Assembly (NCBI GenBank): GCA_948567375.1
Contig: OX419758.1
Location: 6,949,001-7,013,000 of the forward strand
Length of the DNA: 64,000 nt
Direction of reading: 5' to 3'
Source: Lunularia cruciata
Lineage: Eukaryota > Streptophyta > Marchantiopsida > Lunulariales > Lunulariaceae
A program made the position numbers and the translations under genes. Below the pieces are notes generated by a model. It saw only the letters and a program-made list of their open reading frames with translations. It searched no databases and was not told the origin of the DNA. Of this stretch, positions 44,023 through 56,500 are shown one piece after another. Within the stretch, counting starts at the first letter, position 1, and every line of letters begins with the position of its first letter.

Positions 44023-44130
44023 GATTACTTCCTCTCACTATTGCTTAATGATATCTTGGATGAGGTTTTGAGTCATGAGAGATATAATTTCTAAATTGGT
44101 TATGGTGGCTATAATCAATATTACATCAAA
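44023..44130 (+). pseudogene. Ty3 reverse transcriptase fragment
   Basis: Reads LLNDILDEVLSHERYNF, a stop (TAA), then IGYGGYNQYYIK. This is the RT palm block D-x-I-L-D-x-x-x-x-H-x-x-Y-S/N-F-x-D-G-x-x-G-Y-N-Q, with the catalytic Asp position changed. Flanking text (FQVSVDKEKLCYHY before, a CRPPSKWEW-like frame to 44616 after) is too decayed to assign. Confidence 0.6.
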
Positions 44131-44649
44131 GCAATAACAAACCACCACAATTCATCATACCTTGAATTATATGCAACTTAAAGGTCAAGTCACTTGAGCT
44201 TTATATGATCCAACCACATTTTAATGGTTCATTGGATAAGAGTTTGAATGATTCATTGGAAAATTTGGAGATAATTTTTTGAAAATTGATATTTACATAC
44301 CCTTTTATGATATTTCCATACTTCCAAATATATCCAGCAAAAAAAATCACCTCAAGATCATGGGCAAGCCTTTCATCTCCTCAAATTGCACAAGCAGAGC
44401 TATAATACTAGATGTGAACCTTCTCAAATTGCACAAGCACACTTTCAACCCAAGCTGTGCATCAAGATCATGAGAGAAATATTTTATGTACAAGTATTTA
44501 ACTACAAGTGTACCTCACAAAAAAAGATGGGTGGCCTGAGATTTGACGGAAAATTAAGACCACCCTCCAAGTGGGAGTGGTGTGGAAACATCAATTTCCA
44601 ATTTAATTTAAGTTAATTTAATGACCTTTATGTTTATAGGAAAAGGAGA

Positions 44650-45880
44650 AATTGCTCAACAAAAAAATCCAGTCTTGCAATGCTTGAAGAAGGTAAATGA
44701 AAAACCACTCAACACAAAGAAGTGTAACCTTGGTTATAGAAATTTCATAGTTTAGGGCCTGTCATTTCCAAGAAGATCTTGAAAGGACTAAGAAAATCTT
44801 AAAACTTCCCTTCTCTACAAGCCTTACAAAGTTGTAAAAATTCATGAGAATAATAAGATACTATATCAAAAATCTAATATTTTGATTCCAGTTCTTTCAA
44901 AATCTAATTGTAATAATTTTTTATCATTTAAATAAAACATTGAATATAAAATATATTCATACTCAATCAAATGAAAATGAAGATATATGATAACTTATGA
45001 AAGTAGAAATATGATCTCAATGAAGAAGTATTTGTTGTTTACAAAAAGAAGAGGTGATAATGATTCATGTATTCAATTTATAAGAAGATTAAAATTATGA
45101 TAGATAATGATTTTAGAAATATTTTTGAAAAGCTTTATGTTAAAGAGAGAGACACGTGAAACTCTTATCCAAGTATAATTTCACCATTAAGTATAAACCA
45201 AGAAAATAAATTTGATAATTAATTTCAAAAATGAATTTGTATCAAAAGTAAAATGATATATCTAAAGACCATCCGTACTGTACTATAAAAGTATATATGA
45301 GAGTACATATATGTTTTTATTTTCTCTCTTCTCTTCTAACATTTGAATGAAATATCATTTGAGTATATTTCTATCCACTTGTAATGTTTCAATTAGCCCT
45401 ATACCATATTTTCCATACCTGGTTTATTTTAAAATCCAAAATTATATTTTAATAACACTTATAGATAGAAATGTAAATATTAAACTCTATTTGAAAATAG
45501 CATGGTAAATTAGTAAACAATTATTTTTTCATTACAAATGAAGACATAATTGTTTTATTTTATTTTATAGATTTTTTTCATTTTTCAACCTTCTTATGCT
45601 TACCAAATTATTTTCCATTATCTTCATTAATATATATATATATATAAAATTTATACTTTATTAATTCATTCTAAACTTGAATTACACAAAAAAAAATTTG
45701 GAAATGTTTTTTGAATGTGGTTGAAATTAATTTTGAATAAAGTGAAAACCTTAAATAAGTCAATGAATAGTCACTGTAACCGTTAATCGATCTAACGAGA
45801 AAATAAATCAGGTGTCTAGATATTGTGTTAGAGGAGATCCAAGTTTTGGAAACATTTATCTTAGAACGGAAAGATTATCA
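44650..45880. other. Very AT-rich spacer
   Basis: Long A/T tracts and a short (TA)n at about 45630-45646. No ORF, repeat family or RNA gene that I can support. Confidence 0.6.
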
Positions 45881-45889
45881 GCTAACACA

Positions 45890-46014
45890 ATCAATCTTTG
45901 ATAAACTATAGATCACTCCGCTAACCTCTAATCTTTGATAAACTGTAGATCACATTCCGCTAACCTCTAATCTTTGATAAACTGTAGATCACATTCCGCT
46001 AACCTCTAATCTAG
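45890..46014. repeat. Three-copy 39-base tandem repeat
   Basis: AATCTTTGATAAACTRTAGA followed by TCACATTCCGCTAACCTCT is repeated three times (first copy 37 bases, the next two 39), ending at AATCTAGG. It lies just beyond the 3' end of the receptor-kinase pseudogene. Confidence 0.9.
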
Positions 46015-46139
46015 GTACGAATTCTCAACATCGATGCCAAAATCATGATCTACGTACCCCTTATCACCCAGAGAGAGTTTTGATCAGTACAGATTCTCTA
46101 AGGAGCACGTATATCATAGATATCAAGTATAGGACTATC

Positions 46140-49100
46140 ACATTCAAAAGCTAGAAGAGACTGGAGATCCCACAACTCGGAGGACACCTCTTTCATTGTA
46201 GGTCTATCCGCAGGAGAACGCTCAGTGCATCTTCATGCCAATAGCGCTACACCGACAATTGACATCTTCACTTCTCTCGCACTTTCATAACTCCTTCAAA
46301 ATCCAGAAACAATCCAGAAACAAATGTAACGCATCCGTTTCAAACAGATGACCTGCCATCTCCACAAGAGAGTTATCTCTGTCTCCTCTCCTAGGATCCA
46401 ATGGTGGTTGCGCACTAAGTATTTCGAGCAAAACCACTCCGAAGCTGAACACATCACTTTTTGGTGTTAACATGAAGGTGCAATAGTACTCTGGATCGAT
46501 ATACCCTGGAGTACCTTGGATAGCCATTGTAGTGACATCCGTGGCATCCAACTAAGCAAATTTGGAAATTCCAAAATCTGCTACTTTTGCGTCAAGATTA
46601 CCCCCAGGAGAATGTTTGCCGATTTAACATCTCGATGGTAGATAGGTGGATTCGCCGCCAAATGCATGTAGCCAAGTGCTTCTGCTGTCTGGTTTGCAAT
46701 TTTTAATCGTTGCATCCAAGTGAGCCCCACTCCTCTTGAACCTCGGAAATGCTCTTCAAGTGTTCCTTGGGCCACAAACTCAAAGACAAGAGCGGCAGTG
46801 TTCATTGTTAAACAACAACCCAGAAATGCAACGAGGTTCTTATGGTGGATCCTCGATAAGATCTGAACCTCGTTCAAGAACTGAGTTTTACACTGAGTTG
46901 AATCGATTTTTATAGTCTTTTTGATAGCCACTCTCTGACCACTGAGTGAACCCTCGTAAACAAGACCAAAACCTCCTTTGCCAATCACAGAAGTCTCTGA
47001 GAAGTCGTGAGTCGCTTCACTCAGATCTCTCAAAGGAATGATTCGAGATATAATCTGCCCGCTCTCCATAGCTGAAAGCAAATCTGGATCCAAAGTACTG
47101 TTTCTGAAAGTCCTCCGGTGATGTACCAGTGCGTACACCCCTGCACTGAAAACAGCTATAGCTGCAAAGGAACTCAACAAAGCCACTGAAATCTGACTGC
47201 CAACTTTGACATCTTTTGTTGGTTGCATCACGAAGCCCAAAGAATCAGGAAAAATAGAAAGAGTTAGAATCGGTTAACTGCTCATTAAACTCCAGAACCA
47301 TGTACAGCATAAGGAAGCGTGTCAAACCAACTAGAACTTGTTACTTACATGATGAACTTTGAGCTATTCCTACCTCGAGGACACGGTTGAAGGTTGAAAC
47401 TTTCGCTGGCACTGCAGAGCCTGACATTGGATCTGAAATCGTAAGTGTAGTTCAAGCCCACTGGAAACGGAGGTAAGCGGCCGGTAAAGTTGTTGAAGGA
47501 CAAGTCCAAGGTTCGTACTCCAGCATTCCTTGCCAGATCGACAAGACTTGTGGGCACTTCCCCGTTGAAGTTATTATGAGACAGATTTAACGTCTCCAAC
47601 GATGGCAGAAGATCGAACGCGTCTCCAGGTATCACTCAGAAGATTTTGACTCAAATCAAGGTACACTACTTTGGGAAAATCAAGAGTTGACTTCCCAATT
47701 GATCCTGTCAACTTGTTGTTACTCAGTTGGAGTATGGTCAAATTTTGCCCGCCTTCAGCGCTGAGCTGTGGTAAACTTCCCGAGATATTATTCCTAGACA
47801 GATCCAAGACATGTGCATGTCTCGGATAGGATATAAGTATCCCGCTGATATTATTGTCACCAAGCAGAAGTACACCGTCTACTGAGACATTGTACTGGTC
47901 AATTCCACCAGTTGCCTCCGGTGTCTCGACTAGGTGAGTTTGGTTGTGAGATAGATCCACTCGAGCCCGTCCACAAGTAGCAAACACCTACCCACCACGT
48001 CTCTCGAAGTCTCCAACAAAACGCTCCCCGTTAAATTATTATTTGTAATGTGGAGATAAGGTGTAACGAACTCATCTAGCGTATCAGATACTGAAACAAC
48101 GTTTTGGAATTCGGCTATGATGAGGAGAAAAGCCGGTATTGTCCCTGTGAAGTTGTTGGACCCTAGACGTAAACTTGCGAAGCTCTTATTCTTCTCCCCG
48201 AGAGGTTCCAAGGAACCATTGAGTCTGATCCCAGATAGGTTCAGAATGTGTAGGTTTTTCCCACCTTACCGGAGTGGTTCTAAGTTTCCTGTCAGATGAT
48301 TATCAGTTAATGAAAGCGTCTCCAGTTCGAACATGCCGGTTAAAAAACTTATATTACCAGCCAGCTGATTGCCATCCAAATGCAGGTCTGTGAGATTGTG
48401 AAGATATGACAAAACACTGATGTCTCCGGTCAAGTTACTAGAAGACGCATCCAACGCTACTTGGGGAAGGCCAGCAAGAACTGAAGATCTCCCAGTGACA
48501 CTGAGTTGTTGCCTAGCAGCAAAACTTCAAGCAGTGTTGATCCTCGAATGGCGTTCATGTCTCCTACCAGCTCATTGTTCCTCAAATCTACAGCTTGAAG
48601 CCTGTCAAGTCCCTGCAGAACACTCAGGTTGCCCTGTAACGGATTGTCGGATACGACCAGGAGATAAAGATTCTTGCAGTCCTTCACGTCAACCAAGTCT
48701 CCTTGTAGATCGTTACCAGATAGATCTAACTCCTTTAAGGAAACGAGTCCCTTGATGCCCAGCAAACCACCTACAAAGCTGTTATGATCTAAATACAATG
48801 CCCGGATACTGGTGTGATTCAGGAACTCTAAATAATCAAGTGTACGCTCTAGTTGATGTAACTAAGTTCAAGTACAGTTAAGTTCTGCAAGTTGCCTATA
48901 CCAGGCGATAATGAGCCAGAGAAATGATTATAACCCATTTTGAGCTCTGTCAACTTCTCACAATCACAGAGCTCTTCAGGGATTGAACCACTAAGAAAAT
49001 TTTCTCTTATATCTACCCAGGATAGTTTCTTCAAGGAGCCAACGGCACTCGACAATGAACCAGTAAAATGATTCCGCATGAGATCAATTTCAACGAAGTC

Positions 49101-50071
49101 TGTACAGTTTTACAATTCTAAGGGTATCTCGCCATCTAGTCGGTTAACAGTCAAAAGGAGGTGCGATAGCTTCGGCAAATTGCCGATAGCGCTGGACAGA
49201 GAACCACTCAACTTGTTGTTTCCAAGATCAAGCACCATCAAGTTTGTACAGTTATACAATTCCATAAAAACTGCCCCATCCAGTATGTTCATCCCCAAGA
49301 CTAACCGCCTGAGCACTCTCAAGCGGCCGAGACCAGCTGATACTGAACCCTGGAGCCGGTTTTACTCAAATTGAGTTCTTTCAAATTTGTACAGTTGTAC
49401 ACCTCTTCAGGATTGTCCCAGTTAACGAGCTGAATTCTTCCAGTTTTTCGTGCAACCATTGAGCATGCAAATCTATCACCTTTAAAATGCATTTCGTGGC
49501 GTTGGACCCTGGCCATCCACTGAATTGGTTCTCGGAAAGGTCAAGATACTGTAATCTGGGGGCACCAAACAAGTTGGGCAGTTGGCCGCTCAGTCTATTG
49601 AATGATAAATCAAGCAACTTCAAGCTGGATCCTTGGAAAATCTCTGCTGGCAAAGGACCTGTAAAATTGCCATGAAGCCCTCAATCTAACAAGGTTGTTC
49701 AAAGAACCAAAACTAGCCGGAAAATCTCCTTGTAGATAAGTGTCGATATAACCCACAGGGTAGTCGCTCAACATATCTATTTCTGTCAAATGTGGGGATC
49801 CTAGATCCGTTTCACTAATCTTGCAAGTAATCCCAGCCCAAGATCACGGATCCGGACTGTCAGTCAAAGGCCAGAACTCATCCAGTATGGGCCTGTTCTC
49901 CAGAACAAGGTAAAGATGTCTTCTTATCCCCAGCATTATCTCCTCATCTTGGGATAGGAGGCCTTCTACTTGATTTTCACCAAGGATGAGAAAGAAGATC
50001 CAGCAACCATAAACAGACCACTGCCAGCCGCGATTGAAGGTAGTACCACGCCAACTCCTCAGAGTGATCAT
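46140..50071 (-). pseudogene. LRR receptor-like protein kinase pseudogene
   Basis: The ATG at 50069-50071 opens MITLRSWRGTTFNRGW, then a hydrophobic WSVYGCWIFFLILG signal-like segment. The LRR N-cap follows (RRHLYLVLENRPILDEFWPL) and ends DP-stop-SWAGITC, where a TGA replaces the first cap Cys. About 20 leucine-rich repeats can be read across frames (LKLLDLSFNRLSGQLP, LMVLDLGNNKLSGSL, LKELDLSGNDLQGDL, VLDLSRNNISGSLP). A transmembrane segment comes next (VALLSSFAAIAVFSAGVY). The kinase has GKGGFGLVYEG, VAIKK, HRDVKSANILL, then after a frameshift VADFGISKFA-stop, [11 protein letters not shown] and [14 protein letters not shown] plausible GTAAGT donor at 47347 marks one intron before the transmembrane exon. 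At least eight frameshifts or stops (near 49842, 49675, 49350, 49108, 48850, 48460, 48268, 46590, 46554) rule out a working receptor. Parent function: cell-surface signalling with unknown ligand. Confidence 0.82.
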
Positions 50072-53000
50072 CTCTCTCGAGGTGAGATGAGAAACAGCTA
50101 AAACTACCAGCTACTATCTATCCTAACTAATGTAAATTTATTCTACAAATAAGCTCAAACATCGCTACACTTTATCATGTAACCGATACCCTGTGTCTAA
50201 AACTTGAACATGCCATGTGACCTTGACTCAGTTTACGTGCAGCGGTGGAAAAAATAGCAGACACTGCTTTCTATAATTGCAAATTATGGATTTGAAAAGC
50301 AGACAGCAGTTTACTTCCGCTGCATTCCGGCTTTCAACTTCACCTAGATTTGCAAGAATTCTCTCCGTTGCTGTAGTAGTTCATATCCATCATGTCATTC
50401 GTACAAGCAAATGAACCACAATCAGAATATAGAATATAATCATGAACTCAGGCTGCTAACATGGCCGTATTTGGATATTGTGTTGATACGAGACTCTCAA
50501 ATCCGATCTAGCTACAATACACAATATCCAAATAGGCAAAACTTTGTTTATTATAATAATTACCTAAATCTGTCAATATGCATCAAGTTTAGATTTTATT
50601 CTGTATCCTTGCAACATTTATGGTAGTGATCACTCGATAGCATTTGTGCAAGGCAGAATGCTACGCCCCAGCCCATGCTCTTATGCGGCTTCGACCATAT
50701 TGAATAGTATCTGTTCCTTGCTCAGTACTGCTGTAAAACGCTTGACGACTTCATTATCTCCGTCAGACCTGGTACGATACTCACATGAGAGAAGACGGGC
50801 ATCGATCTGGTAAGATATTCCTTGTGTTCATTTGCAGCATACACTAGATCTTAAAATACAATAAACGGATCTCTGCAGAAAGGTGCCGCCGCTTGCGAGT
50901 AGGAGAGAGGTAAGATAGCGCCGCAAACATGACATGAATGTGGTCTCGATGTCTTTCGTACGTGTTTCTATAGAATATGTTGACATTGAACCGAAGGAAG
51001 CTGAGGGAGGATATCTGACCAGTTCTCTACATGTAGATAGATCTATGTAGCTCTAAGTAGCAGTGTAAACATATAACATGAGTACTGGTAGTTTCGAACC
51101 AGTCAAAATTCTGAACCGAAAAAGACATGTCTATGTTGGTAACGGGGCTCGCAGGACCAAAGGTTTACGCCGTTTTGCGATTGACAAGACATTGCTTGCG
51201 GGCATCAGGGTAGTGCGAGATTTCCTTGTTCATGAAGACCACTTGCATTCTTGACCAAGGAGGAAACATTCTATCTACATCTTATGTAACACAGTAATCT
51301 GCTCTGCTGCAGTCGTAGCTCACGAAGGCGTGGTCTATCATGAGGACGTGAGCATTTGATTAGTATTGTGTGCTCTACAGGGAACAGACTGTTTTAGCTG
51401 TCTGTCTTCAGACACAAACAGCTCTGAATGAAGTCCAGTCACTCACATCATTTTGAGTTTTGAGAGTAGAACCAGGCTTCTTTGGTGTCCGAAATTATCA
51501 ATCCACATTGATATCATAACGAGGATAAAGTTGAAAAGAAAAGTAGATTCAACGTTATAGAATTTTCAGTTAATAACGGACTGTTCAAACCGGGTTCAAA
51601 CGGGCCAAATGAGAACTAAGTCTTTTACCGACTCCTAATTCAATTCTGATTCGATTATATATTTATGAATCTAGATGACTAAAATCAAAGCACTTTTTGA
51701 AACGTTTATACCCAATTTGGATGTAATATTTTGCCTTAATTCTTTGTAGGGCCTTTGTCGGGAAAAGCAAACTCTATTTCCGTCCACATGTAATGGCCTA
51801 TTCGCCAAGGACCCACTGAGAAAATAAAGTAGAATTTCATGGTCATTGAATTTAAAATTTTGTATTAGATTTTAATTACATATGGAAACTACTTATAGCT
51901 ATCATTGAGTGTTAGACTTATAAAATGTACCAAAAGGTGATATTATGTACTGAAGCTCCAAATTCATGAAATTTAATGAAATTTCATATTAAATTAAAGA
52001 ATATCAAATAGAAAATTAATAAATAGAAATATCGATGTTCCATTTTATCAACCACGAATAGAAAACTTAATAAAATGCAATTAAAACTTCTGGATTTTCC
52101 AAAACAGAATTTCAATTTATAGAGTAAAATCCTCATTTAAACATGAAATAAGCAGTCTAAATATAGGAAATGGGTCCAAGGTTTACTGGTTGCTATTAGT
52201 TATGATTTGTTGTAAGCACATATGCTCTACTAAATGGTTAAATCTTACTTTAGAACTAAGATTTGTCTACTTGCCTAATTTCTACTTGCTTAGGGTATGA
52301 CAAGTGTGTGACTATGTGTCCACCTTTTAAACTGCATATTTATCTTACAAAGAGAAAGAATGAAAATAAATTTATTTTATGAAATAAACTGCACCATCTC
52401 TTGGACATACATCTACTCACTAAAATCAGTTGAATAGAACAACTTAAGAAATGAGGGGGTTTTGTGACTCGTACCAATCTGTTTTAACTTTTTCCTGGGG
52501 CTTGGTGAAAGCATTGTTTGTATATGATGTTGAAAATTAACTTGTATAGACCCACGAAAGCTTACAACAATAAGGATATATGTTTGTGTCAGGAGGAATG
52601 CGAGTATAGATTAGAGGCGCATCATTCGACGAGCATGAGGTATTTGATTTGACGATCTCGTTTCTTATTTTCGATCCACTGCCTTCGGGAACAGATGGAG
52701 CATTCAGAGTAAACAACTGAATAATCCAACTGATCCATCAACCATACCCAGGTTAGATTTAAAATACAAGGTGTTCTTCTCTTTTCAGACCGGTCTGCCA
52801 AATCTCTAGTTTTCTCCTCGTGGTGATAGTGACCAAAATGGAAGAAGACCAGGGAAAAATCATAAATAACCAAATTGCTACTGATCCCCGGGTTTGCAGG
52901 TAAGTAGATACTATAATCCACATCGAAGTCTCAACAACCTTCAGCTAGCAATCAGCTTGTTGTCATCATGCCTCAAGCTGACTGTCTAGCAGGACTTCAT

Positions 53001-53552
53001 TCGTATATGATGTCTATTGTGATCAGGTACATTAGGATTAATCTCTTGAACCAGCGAAGGTTTTGAGGCAGTGTCTCTATTTCCTCTTGGTTGACCAAGA
53101 CCCCAAGTTGGAGTCCAGCTTGTTTCGTCCGAGAGTTAGAGAAAGAGTCTGATTCACAATGCTGGAAACCTCCAAGTTTTACTTCAGGGGTTTGGCTACA
53201 TACATGTGTGGGCCTAATGCTGCCATGACCATCATGACCACAATGCTCTCCAGTCACTAAATAGATTTACATCGGTCAGTTGAGACAGAAATACAAGTTG
53301 AACGTATCTGGCTAAGTTCTGACTCTAAATCAGACCCTATGATTTTACTTATTGAATGTCAAGGCGGTGCGGAATGTCTGAAGACATTGTTCAAACTGTT
53401 TCAGAAAACTTGATTGACTGGGGCACCGAGCGCATACTCATATTCTCTCTCACAGAAACGTTTTCTAGAGGTGCTTCGAGTGGTTTTCTTAGTAGAAGAG
53501 AAACATATGTTGTAACAAAGAGAGAGAAAAGAGAAACAGAAGTCTAGCAGAG
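50072..53552. other. Intergenic region between RLK pseudogene and CFAP57
   Basis: No supported gene. The minus-strand ORFs at 52622-52921 and 52997-53257 have no family features. It contains one perfect 16-base hairpin (listed separately). 51480-52500 is AT-rich. Confidence 0.5.
50468..50534. repeat. 67-base hairpin element
   Basis: TATTTGGATATTGTGT (50468-50483) and ACACAATATCCAAATA (50519-50534) are perfect reverse complements around a 35-base loop. Could be a miniature inverted-repeat remnant or a structured RNA; no target duplication is obvious. Confidence 0.75.
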
Positions 53553-56500
53553 TTACTTTGAGGTCCTCCTGTCTGGGCTAGTAGGCCAGTTCGTACTTCC
53601 TGGAGAAGAGGCTGGTCTTCCCCGGGATGATACTCCTTCTGATGGTGTAAGAACTTGCACCACCTTCTTACCAGGTGTAGGACTTGAAATCACCCCACTA
53701 GCATTATACCTACCAAAATTGGTACCATCCATTGGTGGCAGCTCACCTCTGGACTTAGGTCGAGATTGCACCATCTCGAGCTCCTGAATCAATTTCTCTA
53801 AATACTTTATCCTCTCTACTTTGGAGGCAAGCTCAGTCTCCAATTGCACGACCCTGTGACGCAAGTTCTCCTGTTCCATCTGTTGGCTTAGGGTTAACTG
53901 GTCTTCTATACCCTTTGCCAAAGATGTAAGTTTTCTGGCTGTGCTAGCTCTGTGCTGAGAAGCACTGCCGTCTGCTAAGGCTCCTTTCTGTTGGTTCAGC
54001 TTGATAATCTTCAGCTCACGCCGGAGTTCGTTCAGCTCTTTAATCAAGGCCACATTGTCCTGCATAATGTGTAGATGATTCGTGTGGTGTGCCTCCATTT
54101 CTTTGTGAAGCTTGCGGCGTAGACCAGCAACCTGTAATAATTGATGAAAATACGTTGCTGAAAAGTCCAGTAAGAGAATAATTTAACTACAACATCTAAC
54201 CATGTCTTCAACGCGAAAGTTGTGTGTTCCTGATTGAAATTTATCTGCAGATAAGTGTTAGCATTACCGATCGTTCCAAAAAGTCCCGTTGCCTGCTGCT
54301 GTCCCTGTCCATCTCTTCATCAAGTGGAATGACACTGACTTTGTCTTCAACATACTTTCTGAAGAGTGCTATGACCGCAGACTTCAGAGCCTCGGGATCC
54401 TGCATGATTCCGTTAAACCACGTCAGAACATATGAACTCACTCAAGTGAGAGGACCTTAGATTCGTTTCCTGTAGCTCCTCTGCTGCTTCATAGGATCTC
54501 TGTGAACTCCCGAAAGAAATCGATAATCTGAAACTCTACAATTTGGCTGCATACATACAGTTTGTGAGAAGCAGATGCACATGTGTGCAGCCTTGATCAA
54601 GTTGCTCGATGACAGGTATCAACATAGCTACGTAAGTCCGTCAAAAGCAAACTAGTTTTCAACAAGAACAGGGAAGGAAATCTCAGACCGGCCACTAGTC
54701 CAGAGTCCAACGAAATATGAGTTAAAACCTTACTGTGATAAGTTGAGCAAGCTCGTAGTAGTCGTGTTGGAAGTGCTTGAGAGTTGTGGTGCATAGAACA
54801 TTTGCTCGTCTCAGAGCGTCTTCCTCATTTTGGACTCCTTGCAGCTTTAGGTTAAGTTGAGAGATGGCCAGATCTTTCTTACCACTCATCGCATGTGATC
54901 TGCATCGTCAATGACCGTTCTGTAAACTAAAAGTTGAATTGGACAACTCTTTAGATCTGGAAGAGAGAAGCGGAGAATCAGTGGACGGTTTGGAAGGCAA
55001 CATATAGGTTGCCCCAGCTCAATCACCAAATTACCGCAATTCGCTTCTCCTCCAGGAAGAGCACTGTTCCAAAATTTTCAGGTTCCTAGAAGATACGTGT
55101 AGAATAGAAATTTTCCAACAGAAGGAACTGTTTAAGAACAAGGAAAGGACCTCTCCAATTCCACTTCCATCTTTCTTATCTGATCTTTAGAAACTTGTAG
55201 TTCGGCTTCTCTGGGTTCAATCTGCTCGCTCAGATCCTTGATTTTGAAGTCCAGCACAAATTTAAATTTTTCAAGCTCCTGACAGTTTTGATCCAAAGTT
55301 GTGTTAACGCTCAGAACATAAATTGCATATGCTCTTGACCAGCTGTTGAACAAGCGATGTGATTGCAATGGACAAACAGGAAGCTTGGATTGCTAAAATA
55401 AAACCATCTCAAGAGAAATCACGTCTGCCCTTCGGGACCCTCAAGCCCCATTGTTGTTTGTTTTGTGCCATGTGAGATCCACAACATCCAAGACTATACC
55501 TTACCAGGTTCTTTCGCTTCATTTCATAGATCCGTCTCTCTTTTTCTCCAATAGTATCATCTCTCTCTTGTATGTCCTTTTTCAAACCACTGCACGCAGT
55601 ACCAGCCGCAGTTTTTGACATAACGGAACGTGAATGTGGACTTCACACGCATGTTATCATTGAAAGGAAAACTAAGTTGCTCTTACTACGTTGATAGCAT
55701 ATTCATCAGTTCTAAGGCCCGCAACTGCAGTTATTTCATTGAGGGTTAATGCGAACAAACTGATTGATTCGAACTCATAAGAGAAAGCAGCTAGTGCCTG
55801 AAATCTGGCTCGTGAAGTTGAAAGTTAGAAAGAAGTACGAAATATCGCGTTCCAGAGAGCCGATGATTTCATAGAGCTCCTTCTTCTGCTGAAAGAGCAG
55901 CAAAAGTTCCTCTCTCTGCTCCTCATTTTCCTTCTGGAACTCATTGAACTTCTTTTTCATTATTCCATTCTCACCTTTCAACCTTGTCACCGTCTCCTTC
56001 TCTGCTACAATCAAGGCATCATACCTGAAGGATGGATTGAACTAACTTAGCCCAGAGACGCCTTCTTAGAGCAAGATTACTCCAAAGTTACATTAAAAAA
56101 ATGGTACATTACGGTCTTGATCACTAAGCCATTAAAGATAAGCCCTAAAAAGCATCCTGAAGGAGGGGTGATTTGATTCGAGTTTAAGTGATGCCAAGGT
56201 GGATATTGACACACCATGGATTTCTACAAATGGAGAACGAAGTACGGGCAGGACAGTGGTGCATGCTGTCCAACTTAACCCTCTTATCCAGCAGTTCATT
56301 GATATTTTCAGATGTACTGGAGAGAGTCCAGAGTTTCACGCTATTCACCGCCGTTTTATAACTTTAGATACACAAGACGCAACATTCTTCTTGCTAGGCC
56401 ACTGTGGATACACCGTCGCATCAGCCGGGAATTGAACCCGTATATGTTCCATTGAAAGGGCATGTTCTACCCCTCCACAACAGATGCTTCGCAACAGATT

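Noticed and set aside
36000..46000. CRISPR-like or regularly spaced repeats
   Set aside because: Only two- or three-copy local tandem duplications are seen, with no spacers.
52622..53257. Two minus-strand ORFs downstream of the CFAP57 stop
   Set aside because: No recognisable domain, no splice-consistent link to neighbours, ordinary length for chance ORFs.
56199..56435. 78-codon plus-strand ORF in the longest CFAP57 intron
   Set aside because: Antisense in an intron, with no family features.
56404..56478. Possible tRNA on the minus strand inside a CFAP57 intron
   Set aside because: A T-arm-like CGGGTTCAATTCCCGG and 5-base complementary ends are present, but the anticodon stem does not pair and 22 bases follow the T-arm instead of a 7-base acceptor strand. 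At best a tRNA-derived scrap.
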